A stretch of DNA of 64,000 nt from the NCBI RefSeq assembly GCF_019697375.1, contig NZ_JAHCDI010000004.1:5505324-5569323 (forward strand). The letters run 5' to 3'. How positions within the stretch are numbered: the first letter of the stretch is position 1; each line of letters starts with the position of its first letter. Source of the stretch: Micromonospora tarapacensis. Its GTDB lineage: Bacteria; Actinomycetota; Actinomycetes; Mycobacteriales; Micromonosporaceae. Positions 46,781 to 55,808 of this stretch are shown in pieces. The translations under genes and the position numbers were made by a program. Below the pieces are notes generated by a model, which made no database searches, had not been told where the DNA came from, and saw only the letters and a list, made by a program, of their open reading frames with translations.

Positions 46781-47224
46781 ATGAACAAGATCAACTTGCT
46801 GCACATCAAGGCGTACGAGCGTGACCTCAAGATCCGTAACCGCTCGCTCCGGACGGCCCAGAACTACCGAGAGACGTTGCTCCAACTCGACTCGTTCGTG
46901 TCGGGGGCGGACCTCCTGGAGCTGAGCCGGACGGAGGTCGAGGGCTACATCCTCCACGTCCTGGAGAGCCGGTCGGCTGCCTCGGCGTCCGGGCGGTACC
47001 GGGCGCTGCGGGCCTTCTACAACTGGGCCGGCCGTACGGGAGGAACTGATGCCGGAGTCGCCGATGCGGAAGATGACGCCGCCTCGCTGGCGGAGTGCAG
47101 TGGGTCGGACTTTGAATCGCGTCGGGATACCGCGATCATTCTTGAAGTAGGCGGGCTCCTTGGCGCGTTCGCGAAGTCGATGTCTGATCGCCGCAACTTG
47201 AAGTTCTCGAAGGTCTTCGATTAG
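46781..47224 (+). pseudogene. tyrosine integrase remnant, paralog of the one at 15728
   Basis: The first ~86 residues are nearly identical to the integrase at 15728 ([41 protein letters not shown]). A shift and deletion then follow ([19 protein letters not shown] rejoins the family at [19 protein letters not shown]), and the catalytic domain is lost. It marks a second island insertion of the same integrase family. Confidence 0.8.
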
Positions 47225-47324
47225 AAGCGGGATACAAGGCAATCTCGATCCTGACGTGGGTGGCGCTCAATCCCACCGACGAAGGACCTCCGGCTATAGG
47301 CGCTTCCCAGGTTGCCTTCTACTC

Positions 47325-48302
47325 TCAGTCGTCGATCAGGGTCACCACGACGTTGCCGCGTTTGCGGCCCTGATCGACATAGCGGTGCGCGTCGGTGACA
47401 CGTTCCAGGGGATAGGTCTTGTCGACGACGATGCGCAGGCTGTCCGCCTCGATCAGGTCGCGCAGCAAGACCAGGGCCTCACTCTTCTCCACGGACATGC
47501 CGGCCTTGACCTTCGGGCCACGGCGCATTGCGGTCCACGCGGTCAGCAGGTTATTGGTGACCAATCCGGTCGTGGGAAGGTAGACACCGTCGTCCCGCAA
47601 CACCCGGCGGCACCTGCGATAGGAGCTTTTGCCGACCGTGTCGAACACGATGTCGTAGCGTTCACCGCGCTTGGTGAAGTCCTCGGTGGTGTAGTCGACG
47701 ACATCGTCAGCGCCAAGCTCTCGGACCAGGTCGAGGTTGCGGGTGCTGCACACGCCGGTGACGTGTGCGCCGAAGTGCTTGGCCAGCTGAACGGCATACG
47801 TACCGATGCTGCCCGAGGCACCGATGACGAGTACTCGCTGACCAGGTTTGATGTTTGCCTTGTCCCGCAGGAAGAACAGCGCCGTAGACGAGCCATCGAC
47901 AGCGGCCGCCGCCTGCGCGAAGGTCGTGTTGGCCGGCTTGATCGCCAGTGACGCGGTCTGCCGCAGGCACATGTAGTCGGCGTTGGCGCCGGGCTGGAAC
48001 CCGGCGAACCCGAAGACCTTGTCGCCCAACCGGAACCGGGTCACTTTCTCGCCGATGGCCGCGATCTCGCCGGATAGCTCGATGCCCAGCGTGCGCATCG
48101 CGCGGCGCGGGCCGGTCAAGCCAATGATCACGCGTCCCCACAGCGGCCGGCCCTGGCGCATCCCGCTCTCGGCGGACGTGACCGTCGTGGCGTGCACGCG
48201 GATCAGAACCTCGTTCGGCTTGGGCTCGGGCGTCGGGCGCTCGACAAGTCGCAGCACTTCAGGTGGGCCGAACTTCGTGTAGACAACAGCTCTCACGAAC
48301 AT
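47325..48302 (-). CDS. NAD(P)-dependent medium-chain dehydrogenase, quinone-oxidoreductase-like
   Basis: 325 residues. GroES-like N-terminal domain (KFGPPEVLRLVERPTPEP, LGIELSGEIAAIGEKVTRF) and a Rossmann domain with VLVIGASGSIGTYAVQLAKHFGAHVTGV, lacking the zinc-ligand Cys/His set, as in quinone oxidoreductases. The C-terminal tail GNVVVTLID is typical. It reads towards the integrase remnant. Its upstream region meets the ISAs1 element, whose insertion is 58 bp from its start, so its promoter may have been changed. Confidence 0.9.
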   Translation of the reverse strand: MFVRAVVYTKFGPPEVLRLVERPTPEPKPNEVLIRVHATTVTSAESGMRQGRPLWGRVIIGLTGPRRAMRTLGIELSGEIAAIGEKVTRFRLGDKVFGFAGFQPGANADYMCLRQTASLAIKPANTTFAQAAAAVDGSSTALFFLRDKANIKPGQRVLVIGASGSIGTYAVQLAKHFGAHVTGVCSTRNLDLVRELGADDVVDYTTEDFTKRGERYDIVFDTVGKSSYRRCRRVLRDDGVYLPTTGLVTNNLLTAWTAMRRGPKVKAGMSVEKSEALVLLRDLIEADSLRIVVDKTYPLERVTDAHRYVDQGRKRGNVVVTLIDD

Positions 48303-48359
48303 CCAACGTGCCAGGCCGTCTTGAGGGGCGCATCAGGCTTGTCCCGGGGATTCGCCCCT

Positions 48360-48369
48360 GAACCTACCC
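48360..48369. repeat. target-site duplication, left of ISAs1 element
   Basis: GAACCTACCC is identical to 52141-52150 on the other side of the element. Confidence 0.85.
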
Positions 48370-48402
48370 CAGGGTTCAGGCAAGGTAGCCATACGCCCGT
48401 TT

Positions 48403-48904
48403 TTAGGTGATCCCGAGTAGTTGTAGGGGTCGGTGTGGGTTTCGGCTGTTGCGGCGTAGGGCTTTCGCGATGGTGGTGATGCCGGCCAGGCGGAGCAGGC
48501 TGATCGCGGTGTTGCGCAGGGTGGCCATGGCGCGGGGTGCGTTGCCGGTGCGCAGGCGGCTGGCGTCTTCGGCGTAAGTGGTGTCGCGGATATGGTGCAG
48601 GATCTCGATGGCCCAGTGTCCGCGCAGAGCGTCGGCCAGGTCTGCCGGGCTGGCCTGGCCGGCGGTCAGGTTGGTGATCGCGTAGACGGTGACGGTGGAC
48701 CAGCGGCCGGTGGCCAGATTCAGTCGGCGACGTCGGATTCGTAGTGCTTGCACGGCGTGTGGGAAGTCGAGGGCGAGTGCTCCGGTGCAGGTGACTGCTT
48801 GCAGGCGGCGGATGTCGTAGCGGCCGTGTCCGCGACTGCTGGTCTCGTCCTGGACCGGGATCTTCGCCCAGAGCAGGGTTTTGAGCTGCCGATACAGACG
48901 CGGC
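48403..48904 (-). CDS. ISAs1-family transposase, 3' exon
   Basis: Following the intron the frame reads [47 protein letters not shown] and [20 protein letters not shown], ending [15 protein letters not shown] and LLGIT with stop at 48403. The Glu of the DDE triad lies in the HWAIE(I/N) region, but the expected HW.IEN is HWAIEI. Without splicing this exon has no start. Joined to exon 1 it gives ...[13 protein letters not shown] with no break. Confidence 0.85.
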
Positions 48905-48966
48905 GTGGAGTAAGCCGCGCGGCGCGGTGTCCCTTGTGGGGGTCCGTTTCCGCGCGACTCCTCCCC

Positions 48967-49002
48967 GAACCGGACGTGCGAGCTTTCCCCGCATCACGGC
49001 TC
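48967..49002 (-). ncRNA. domain V of the ISAs1-borne group II intron
   Basis: A ~36-nt minus-strand hairpin opens GAGCCGTGATGCG and closes CGCACGTCCGGTTC with a GAAA-type loop and the AGC triad. It is followed by a long stem with an unpaired A before CTCCAC (domain VI). Confidence 0.75.
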
Positions 49003-49012
49003 TCCAGTGTTG

Positions 49013-49793
49013 CTACTGCGTGTGCGGCTGTTGATGGATGTCGCCGTGGCAGCGGGCGCAGACGATCAGGGTCTTCCGTCGGCTGTCCCGCATGGCTTGC
49101 ACCCAGGGTGGTGTGGCCGCAGGGCTGTATCTGTTGAGGTCGGCGAGTCGTGTGACGTGGTGGACGGTGATCCCGTCGTGGGCGTCGCAGAGTTCGCAGA
49201 TCCCGGCGGTGAGCCGGGCGATGAGTTGGGTTCCCCGCCGGGTCGGCCACGCTCCGTCGATGAGGCGGGCGTGTTTGCGGCGGCGTAGCGGGATCCCGCC
49301 GAATCTGGCGGTGAATACCGTTCCGTTCGGGGTGCGCTGGGTCGCTTCGAAGCACCGGCGTTTCCCGTGGGGGGTGACGACGGTGGTTTGGTAGCGGTTT
49401 CGCATCACCCACGGTGGTCGGCGATATTTGGCTGCCAGGGTCGACATCATCGACCGTTCCATGACATAACGGAGCTTGTTGAGCCAGCTGATGTTTCCGG
49501 CCATCTGATAGTACTGGACATATCCTCGATATTCCGCGCCGTAGGAGGCGACGATGTTGTGGTCGCTGGTGCGGATCAGGTCGTTACGGATCAGGGGCTT
49601 GTTCTGTTTCCGCAGGTATTTTCGGCATCTGGCGTTGACGTTTTCCGGTGGGACACCGAGGGCGATGGAGCCGTTGAGTGATCGTTTGCCCTTGGTGTGC
49701 CAGGTGTCGGCCTGCCGTGTCCAGATGTCGTAGCCGAGGAACCGTGCCTTGTGGGTGCGGGCGTGGGTGATCAAGGTTTTCTCGGTAGAAGAG
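49013..49793 (-). pseudogene. group II intron maturase and HNH domains, out of frame
   Basis: The second part of the intron protein continues in another frame as STEKTLITHARTHKARFLGYD, then the thumb/maturase region (DHNIVASYGAEYRGYVQYY, STLAAKYRRPPWVM). It ends with an HNH endonuclease: CELCDAHDGITVHHVTRLAD and VCARCHGDIHQQ, with the paired Cys motifs and catalytic His. A one-base loss near 49788 (minus strand ...GCTCTTCTACC) separates it from the RT part. Without the maturase half the protein could not assist splicing, so this intron may depend on another intron's protein or be stuck. Confidence 0.8.
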
Positions 49794-50781
49794 CGAGCTT
49801 CAGATCCTTGCGCAGAAACGCGGTTAGCTCGTTCTTGATCTGTTCGGCTTCGGCCTTGGTGCCGGCGAATCCTAGGAGGTGATCGTCGGCGTAGCGGATA
49901 TAGCGTAGCCGGCGGTAGTCCGGGTCGTGAACGTCGCGAGTGGGAATCGACTGCTGGATCTTGCGGTAGGTTTTGACCTTGTCGCGGTCGCCCTTCCTTT
50001 TCCAGTAGCCGACTCTTGACGTCGCGTTGTAGTACGCCCGGTTCGGCCGTCGGACTGTTCCGCGGGTCCAGGCCGGGACCATTTCCTGTTCCACGAATGT
50101 ATCGAGACGGTCGAGATAGATGTTCGACAGGATCGGCGATATGACGCCGCCTTGTGGCGCACCGGAATGCGTGGCATGCCATTTCCAGTCTTCCAGATAT
50201 CCCGCCCGCAGCATTCCTCCTACCAGGTTCAAGAACCGATTGTCGTGGATCTGCTCGGCGAGGATCGCGAGCATGACCTCGTGGTCGAGGCTCCCGAAGC
50301 AGTCGGCGATGTCGCCCTCGATGAACCAGGTCGTGCCCGTCCATGTCGAGGCGATCTCGTCGAGTGCGGTGTGGCAGCCCCGACCAGTGCGGAACCCGTG
50401 CGACCTGGTCGAGAACTGCGGTTCGTAGTACGCCTCCAACAGCAGGCGCACCACCTCACCGACCAGTTTGTCGGTCCAGGCCGGCAGCCCGAGGGGCCGT
50501 TGGGCTCCGTTCTTCTTCGGGATGTAAACCCGGCGGACCGGTGTGAACCGGTAGCGTTCGGCGCGAAGCCGACCGATGATGTCCCGGATGGCTTCCAGGC
50601 TCATCCCGTCGGGTGTTCTCCCATCGACTCCGGGCGTCATCGCGCCGTCGTTGGCGTAAATCCTCCCGTAGGCGATCAGAAACAACTGCTCGTTGAACAG
50701 TTGCCGATACAGCCGTTCCAGGGGCAGTTTTCGTCGTCCCCTGCCACGCAGGACTTTGAGTACCGTGTCAGCGCTCTGCAT
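49771..50781 (-). CDS. ltrA: group II intron reverse transcriptase, polymerase part (frameshifted)
   Basis: From ATG 50781 (GGAGG 8 nt upstream) about 336 residues are open: AMTPGVDGRTPDGMSLE, RRVYIPKKNGAQRPLGLP, HGFRTGRGCHTALDEI, FIEGDIADCFGSLDHEV, GAPQGGVISPILSNIYLD, and LRYIRYADDHLLGFAG with the YADD site. The frame ends LKLALLPRKP at 49771, while the true continuation (STEKTLITH) is in the next frame. The polymerase core is complete but the thumb, maturase and HNH domains are cut off. Confidence 0.85.
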   Translation of the reverse strand: MQSADTVLKVLRGRGRRKLPLERLYRQLFNEQLFLIAYGRIYANDGAMTPGVDGRTPDGMSLEAIRDIIGRLRAERYRFTPVRRVYIPKKNGAQRPLGLPAWTDKLVGEVVRLLLEAYYEPQFSTRSHGFRTGRGCHTALDEIASTWTGTTWFIEGDIADCFGSLDHEVMLAILAEQIHDNRFLNLVGGMLRAGYLEDWKWHATHSGAPQGGVISPILSNIYLDRLDTFVEQEMVPAWTRGTVRRPNRAYYNATSRVGYWKRKGDRDKVKTYRKIQQSIPTRDVHDPDYRRLRYIRYADDHLLGFAGTKAEAEQIKNELTAFLRKDLKLALLPRKP

Positions 50782-50796
50782 TACGCATACCTCCAC

Positions 50797-51312
50797 TGTT
50801 TCTCACAGTCCGCATCACCTGCACCCCTTCGCCCTGTGAACGGCTTTCCCGTTCTCCTTGGCCGGGCGTTACTCCGGCGACTACTACGAGTGCTCCGACA
50901 CCGCCAGCCGAACTGGGACGGTGATCCCACGTTCGTCTCTGACACACGAAATAGCGCGGCTGCAGGCGCCCCACTCATCTCCTTGAATACCCTCGCCGGG
51001 TATCGCTTCCGCCGCGAAGGTTGGCCAGGGCGAACCAGTACACCCCGACCACGACGGACACCGGTTTCAGATGCCTTTCCGGTCGCAGTAAATTGCTGCC
51101 GCTGGAGATTAGGGTTCAAACAATCAAGTCTTCGCCATACCGCACGGGTCTCCCGGCACGCCGTCTCGGGCATCTGAACCCGGCCGCCGATTTCCTGGCA
51201 TGCTCTTGTCCCCTTCACCTTTCGGATCCAGGTAAGCCATCGGACCCAGCAGACCTCCCTTCGAGTCTGTCCCGCCTGAAACGGGGATGTGTCAGAGCGC
51301 CTCGTGGCGCAC
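50797..51312 (-). ncRNA. 5' ribozyme domains of the ISAs1-borne intron
   Basis: No protein gene. This ~515-nt stretch from the intron 5' end to the RT start should hold domains I-III and the first part of IV. The readable frame running across it from the transposase exon is an artefact of intron retention. Confidence 0.6.
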
Positions 51313-51998
51313 TGGTTGCGCTTCACGGTGAACACGTAACCGGCCTGCTTGGTCTCGGTCAGCCAGCGGGCGTGCTCGCGTTGGGTGTGTAAGGCGTCTG
51401 CGGTGACGAGCACCGCGGTCAGGTCGAGGGGGTCCAGCAGCGGCTGGAAGCGGGTCAGCTCGTTGGTCTTGCCGTCGACGTCGACCTGGCCGAGGACAGT
51501 CCCGGTGTGCTGGTCCAGCACCGCGAGGAGATGGACCTGTTCACCGGCTGGGCCGCTGCCCCGCAGCGTCTTGCCGTCCACGCTGTACACCCGCCGGCCC
51601 GTGGTCGTCGCCGGCCGCGAGGCGAGGATCCACCGGCCGACCGTGTCGTCCAAGGCGTCGGTGTCGACACCGGCCAGGATCCTGCGGAAGGTGGACTCGT
51701 CCGGCGCCCGGTACACCCCGGTGAACGGGTCCCGCCATGCGCCGAGCCCGGCGAGGACCTGCTGCGGGGCGTCGTTCGCCCACTCGGCGACCGCCGCCGC
51801 CGACCTGGCACCGGCCAGCACCGCCGCGACCGCGGTCGCCAGGACTCCCGCGAGGGGATGCACCACACCCCGCGGGTCCCGCCGATCCGGCACGGCCGTC
51901 AACGCCTCGACAAGACTCGTCCGGCGCGAGGCAGGCAGCGACACTCCAACATGATCCGCGTGCACGGCCAGCACACCGATCAGCGATGATGTTCCCAA
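51313..51998 (-). CDS. ISAs1-family transposase, 5' exon
   Basis: About 228 residues: LVEALTAVPDRRDPRGVVHPL, VAEWANDAPQQVLAGLG, DESTFRRILAGVDTDALDD, VYSVDGKTLRGS (first catalytic Asp), HTGTVLGQVDVDGKTNE and VTADALHTQREHARWL (second Asp), ending VKRNQ at the intron. This is the H-repeat/ISAs1 DDE transposase pattern. Start TTG 51998 or a GTG shortly after. The gene is complete apart from the intron, so mobility could persist if the intron is removed from the mRNA. Confidence 0.87.
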
Positions 51999-52140
51999 CG
52001 GGCGCGGTCCTCGGATGATCTTTCGGCTTCGACACCTGAATGATCACCGAAAGGCCGCGCCCGGCCTCATATCACCATGATCAGGAGCGTCCGCCCCGAA
52101 ACACTCACGACGGGCATATCGCTATCTTGCCTGAGCCCTG

Positions 52141-52150
52141 GAACCTACCC
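52141..52150. repeat. target-site duplication, right of ISAs1 element
   Basis: GAACCTACCC, identical to 48360-48369. Confidence 0.85.
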
Positions 52151-52369
52151 TGACCTCGGCTAACGAATTTGATGATGTTGGTCGACCGACCGCTATCGCA
52201 AAACAGGGCAAACAGCGCACCCGCGGATTTGCTACCGCTGAACGCGGAACTGCAGCGGCTCCTGTCGGGCCGCCCTTCGCTCATACGAACCGCGCCGTAC
52301 CGATCCGGACGGACGACTCTTCGTCCCTGGCAGCGGTACCTGCGATTTGCCCAGATCGGTGAAATAAGC

Positions 52370-52690
52370 TGATCACCGAGACCACCCGGTCGGTCAAGGA
52401 CCTGCCCGTCCTGGCCGACTCCGGCTACGAGTGAACTGGTCAAGGAATCAAGACCCCGGTCAAGCAATCGACCGACGGCGCACAACTCGCCCCCGACAAC
52501 CGCGCCTACAACCGGCTCCTGCGCGGTCTGCGCCCGCAGGGCGAACGCGGTTTCGCCACCTTCATCGGCCGCTGGAAAGCCCTGCGTCACACCACGATCA
52601 GCCCACGCCGGATCGGTGACATCGTCGCCGGCTGTCGGATCCGTTCCGGACTGCCCTGCACCCGGCCGCAAGGGGACCCACCCTGAGATC
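52370..52690 (+). pseudogene. IS5-like transposase, C-terminal fragment
   Basis: Pieces match DDE transposases of the IS5/ISL2 type: VKDLPVLADSGYE, a stop and small shift, then GIKTPVKQSTDGAQLAPDN, RAYNRLLRGLRPQGERG and RWKALRHTTISPRRIGDI. The N-terminal part and first catalytic residues are missing. 52151-52369 shows no gene. Confidence 0.7.
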
Positions 52691-52757
52691 GTCGCGGCAG
52701 CAGGTTCAGGGTGCTGCTCCGGGGAGATCCGGATCCACGCGCGTGGCGAGGAGATCG

Positions 52758-53588
52758 ATGATGGGCGTCGTGGCGACCAATTGGACATCCCCGCAGATCC
52801 GTCTTCGTCGGCCTCTCGTCGTGTTCTTCGCCCTGACCTTCTTGTTCGGCTGGGGAGCTCTGGCGTCCCTGATCGCATTCGGCGGTCTCATGGAGCCGGT
52901 CTTCGGCCCTCCGTCCGGCACGCACCCGGTGTTCGTCCTGGCCGTGTACTCGCCCGAGTTCGCGGCCCTCTACGTCATCTGGCGGGAGGGCGGCCTGCGC
53001 GATGTCCGGGACCATCTGCGCCGTCTGACCCTGTGGCGGATGCCTGCCGGGTGGTGGTGGTTCCTGCTGCTCGCGATGCCCGCGGGCAAGTACGTGAGCG
53101 CGCTGTTGAATGGGACGGCGGACGAGTTCCCCTTCTCGCCGTGGTACTTGGTCCTGCCCGCGCTGATCCCGGCGCTCCTGCTCGGGCCGATCGAGGAACT
53201 CGGCTGGCGCGGTTACGCCCAGCCGATGCTGCAACGCCGGTTCAACCCCTTGGTGACCAGCCTGATCCTCGGATTCTTCTGGGGGCTGTGGCATCTGCCC
53301 GCGTTCCTGCTCAGCGGCACCCCGCAGAGCGCATGGTCCTTCGGCCCGTTCATGGTCGGTGCGTTCGCGCTGTCGATCATCATGACGCCCCTGTTCAACG
53401 TCTCCGGCGGCAGCATCCTCATTCCCGCCCTGTTCCACTTCCAGGCCAACATCCCCGCCTACCCCGAGGGGCAGCCGTGGGAAAATTACGTGTTCGCTGT
53501 CGTGGCAGTGGTCATGGTGATCTGGAAGCGGGACCACTTCTTCTCCCGCGACGGCGCCGTCACCGACGTCGTCCTCCGTACCCGCTGA
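52758..53588 (+). CDS. CPBP-family intramembrane metalloprotease
   Basis: About 276 residues from ATG 52758 (GAGGAG just upstream; ATG 52761 also fits). Seven or eight hydrophobic segments. Abi/CAAX-protease motifs in order: EELGWRGYAQPML (EExxxR), FFWGLWHLPAFLL (FxxxH) and SILIPALFHFQANIP with the third His-containing motif. The family comprises intramembrane proteases, including prenyl-protein endopeptidase-like and bacteriocin-immunity members. The substrate here is unknown. It stands alone between an IS remnant and debris. Confidence 0.88.
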   Translation: MMGVVATNWTSPQIRLRRPLVVFFALTFLFGWGALASLIAFGGLMEPVFGPPSGTHPVFVLAVYSPEFAALYVIWREGGLRDVRDHLRRLTLWRMPAGWWWFLLLAMPAGKYVSALLNGTADEFPFSPWYLVLPALIPALLLGPIEELGWRGYAQPMLQRRFNPLVTSLILGFFWGLWHLPAFLLSGTPQSAWSFGPFMVGAFALSIIMTPLFNVSGGSILIPALFHFQANIPAYPEGQPWENYVFAVVAVVMVIWKRDHFFSRDGAVTDVVLRTR

Positions 53589-53984
53589 TCTCTCGCGCCC
53601 GAGCCCGCAGCGGCGCGCCCGCAGAGATTGCCCCCAGCTCGCAGCAGGTGCGACAGGTATTGGCGCCGTAGAGACGTCGATCACATCCCGAGGGATCGAG
53701 GAGGCCACCACACCGACCGACACCTGATCCGGCGTCACCGTCAGGCCCGAGGCCATGACCCGTGACCAGAGCACCACCACCCGACGCAGTTACGCAGCCA
53801 CACCGAACTTGTTACCCGCCCAGCCCAACACCATGATCAACTTATGGTACCTGGCATTGAGGGTCAGCCCGACACCGGAAGGCCGTGCCGGATTCGCCGG
53901 TTAGTGCGGCGATGTCGGCGAGGATCAGGGTGGCCCCGAGCGAGTTGGCGATGTCGTACGCGTGAGCCAGCCGCCAACGCCGGG
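53589..53984. other. gene-free stretch, ~400 bp
   Basis: No intact gene. A minus-strand piece near 53860-53980 reads AHAYDIANSLGATLILADIA without a recognised family. Probably decayed DNA. Confidence 0.4.
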
Positions 53985-54208
53985 GCCCTGCACCCCACCC
54001 GCGACATCGTCGGCATGCCCCTGCGCGAATCCCGCCTATGCAGCAAATGGGCGTCACCGTCGTGGCCGTCAAACAACAGGCCGCCCCACCCGGCGGCAAA
54101 CCCCGCACCTTCACCTACGCCACCCCCGACACCGTCCTCGCCTACGGTGACCTCATCCTCGTCGTCGGCACCATGGACAACGTCGAACGCTTCGCCACCA
54201 CCGATTAG
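53985..54208 (+). pseudogene. RCK_C (TrkA-C) domain remnant
   Basis: HPTRDIVGMPLRESRL in one frame and, after a shift, MGVTVVAVKQQAAPPGGK, FTYATPDTVLAYGDLIL and VVGTMDNVERFATTD with a stop. This matches the C-terminal RCK domain of TrkA/KtrA-type potassium channel regulators. The NAD-binding half and the channel are missing. Confidence 0.6.
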
Positions 54209-54522
54209 CCGTACGTGTTTACCACGTCGCCAACGGGTGACGACAAGCTCCCTCGTCCGGCAGCGGGCCGGCCGACTGTCGTCCTCCCGGGTGCTCGCCG
54301 CCGGCCCTGCGGAAGCCAGGAGACATGGCGGGACGGCGACCCCACCGAATTCGACCGTCCCCCCGGCTGCGGCCCTTTGTCGACGGGTGGGGACGCGCAG
54401 CGCCCCCCGGGGATGCGGTCGACCGGCGCACTGTCATGCCGAGTACCGCGGGTCGCTCGCTTTCGGATCTGATCGATGGAAGTGTGTTCCGTGTGTGTCT
54501 TCGGGGATGCCTGGCGGTCTTT
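54209..54522. other. gene-free stretch, ~310 bp
   Basis: Nothing recognisable on either strand. It lies downstream of the marR gene's 3' end. Confidence 0.4.
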
Positions 54523-54972
54523 CTAGTCGATCTCGACAGCCAGGGTGAGAAGGTTTTCGCGCACCTTTTCGAGCAGCTCGATCAACGTGGCTCGTTGATC
54601 GTTCGCCATTCCGGCTGTTGCGGTCTCGGCGAGGGTGCGCCAGGCCGATTCGATCTCCGAGATGCCGGTCCGACCTTTGTCGGTCAGCACGATACGGGTG
54701 GCGCGTCGATCGCCCGGCACGGATTTTCTGACGAACCAGCCGCCGTGTTCGAGGCGACTGAGGCTGCGCGTCACTGTCGGCTGCTCCACGCCGAGCCGAG
54801 TCGCGATCTCAGAAACCGTCAGGCCTTCAGGCTCCTGCCCCAGCATCCACAGCAGGACGTCCTGCCCCGGGTGCAAGGCGAGCCCGGCCAGCAGGTCAGC
54901 CTGCGCATTCCGGTACAGCTTGGCCGCCTTGACCAGGGCCTTGTTGGTTGCCAGGACATCCGAGGGTTCCAC
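54523..54972 (-). CDS. MarR-family transcriptional regulator
   Basis: 149 residues from GTG 54972. The winged helix is VLLWMLGQEPEGLTVSEIATRLGVEQPTVTRSLSRLEHGGW in parts, with the wing VRKSVPGDRRATRIVLTDKG and a long C-terminal dimer helix. It is divergent from an SDR gene with a perfect 13-bp palindrome between, so it most likely represses that gene and itself until a small ligand binds. Confidence 0.9.
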   Translation of the reverse strand: MEPSDVLATNKALVKAAKLYRNAQADLLAGLALHPGQDVLLWMLGQEPEGLTVSEIATRLGVEQPTVTRSLSRLEHGGWFVRKSVPGDRRATRIVLTDKGRTGISEIESAWRTLAETATAGMANDQRATLIELLEKVRENLLTLAVEID

Positions 54973-54988
54973 CTGGGCAGTGTACGAG

Positions 54989-55018
54989 TTGACAGGCCAT
55001 CCACTTCTGATCCATAGT
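54989..55018 (+). promoter_or_regulatory. promoter of the SDR gene
   Basis: TTGACA (54989-54994) and, after 18 bp, CATAGT (55013-55018). The -10 element lies inside the left arm of the MarR palindrome, so bound repressor would block RNA polymerase. Confidence 0.5.
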
Positions 55019-55042
55019 CGGCTAACCTATAGCCGACTATGG
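55012..55042. promoter_or_regulatory. MarR operator, perfect palindrome
   Basis: CCATAGTCGGCTA and TAGCCGACTATGG are perfect 13-bp inverted arms around ACCTA. The site lies between the divergent marR and SDR genes and overlaps the SDR promoter. Confidence 0.8.
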
Positions 55043-55049
55043 AGTGGTG

Positions 55050-55808
55050 ATGGAAACCGGTCTGTCGAACAGGGTCGCCCTCGTCACCGGCGCTTCCGGC
55101 GCCATCGGCCGAGCCGCCGCATGGCACCTGGCTACCGAGGGCGCCTCCGTCGCGGTGTCTTGGCACACCAACCGCGACGGCGCCGTGGATGTCGTCGACG
55201 CCATAACGAAGGCAGGCGGCCAGGCCTGCGCCGTCCACCTGGATCACGGCGACCTCGCCACCGTGCAGGGTGTCATCGAACAGATCACCGAACGTCTCGG
55301 ACCGATCGCTGTCCTGGTCGCCAACGCCGTACAGTGGCCCTCCTTCGACGCCGACGAGATCGACGGCCTCGCCACGTCGCTGGCCGTCAACACGGTCGGC
55401 CCGGCGGCTCTGATCGATGCGGCCCTACCGGCCATGCGCGTCGCCGGCTGGGGACGCATCGTCGCCATCTCGACCGACATCGTCGAGCAACCCATGGCAG
55501 GGCCGCTCGCCTACGCCACTGCGAAGGGAGCACTCGAGACCGCCGCGCGAGTGCTCGCCGTCCGGGAAGCCCGTCACGGCATTCTGACGAACATCGTCCG
55601 CCCTGGCTTCACGCTCACCGACAAGGCCCTGAACGCACCATTTCTGGGCCCGAAAGCAGTCGCGGCCGAATCGGCGAAGACCCCGACCGGCCGGATCTGC
55701 ACTCCCGATGACATAGCCACCGCGATCACCTACCTAGCCTCGGCAGCCAATGGCCACATCAACGGGCAGATCCTGTCACTGGCAGGTGGCCGCGAACTCG
55801 TGCGATAA
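55050..55808 (+). CDS. short-chain dehydrogenase/reductase
   Basis: ATG 55050 follows GGAG by 5 nt and gives 252 residues. Rossmann motif VALVTGASGAIGRAAA; the usual NNAG appears as ANAVQ; catalytic Ser in IVAISTDIVEQ and YxxxK in YATAKGALE; the C-terminal GHINGQILSLAGG is typical of FabG-like SDRs. It reduces or oxidises a small carbonyl or alcohol substrate with NAD(P)H. It is controlled by the divergent MarR regulator. Confidence 0.92.
   Translation: METGLSNRVALVTGASGAIGRAAAWHLATEGASVAVSWHTNRDGAVDVVDAITKAGGQACAVHLDHGDLATVQGVIEQITERLGPIAVLVANAVQWPSFDADEIDGLATSLAVNTVGPAALIDAALPAMRVAGWGRIVAISTDIVEQPMAGPLAYATAKGALETAARVLAVREARHGILTNIVRPGFTLTDKALNAPFLGPKAVAAESAKTPTGRICTPDDIATAITYLASAANGHINGQILSLAGGRELVR

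Larger units (their letters stand above)
48905..51312 (-). mobile_element. group II intron inserted in the ISAs1 transposase gene
   Basis: Minus-strand 5' end GTGCGCC (51312 downwards) and 3' end CTTACTCCAC (48905). Splicing joins AAC CA to G CCG, keeping the transposase frame. The first 16 nt are nearly the same as those of the outer intron at 11117, so the two belong to related lineages. Domain V lies at 48967-49002. It encodes an RT-maturase-HNH protein that is now frameshifted. Length 2408 nt. Confidence 0.85.
48370..52140 (-). mobile_element. ISAs1-family insertion sequence carrying a group II intron
   Basis: The element starts CAGGGTTCAGGC and ends GCCTGAGCCCTG, with imperfect terminal inverted repeats of ~30 bp (about 27 of 32 match), flanked by a perfect 10-bp direct repeat GAACCTACCC. 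Total 3771 bp. Removing the 2408-bp intron leaves 1363 bp, a normal ISAs1 size. Its transposase gene is on the minus strand in two exons (51313-51998 and 48403-48904). The intact ends and duplication indicate a fairly recent insertion. Confidence 0.88.

Noticed and set aside
50797..51312. Continuation of the transposase frame into the intron, giving a 405-residue protein
   Set aside because: The residues after VKRNQ do not match transposases and lie in the group II ribozyme part. The true continuation is at 48904 downward.
53842..54114. A 90-residue minus-strand gene (LAHAYDIANSLGATLIL...)
   Set aside because: No family recognised, no ribosome site, and it overlaps the RCK_C remnant on the other strand; probably a shadow or debris.
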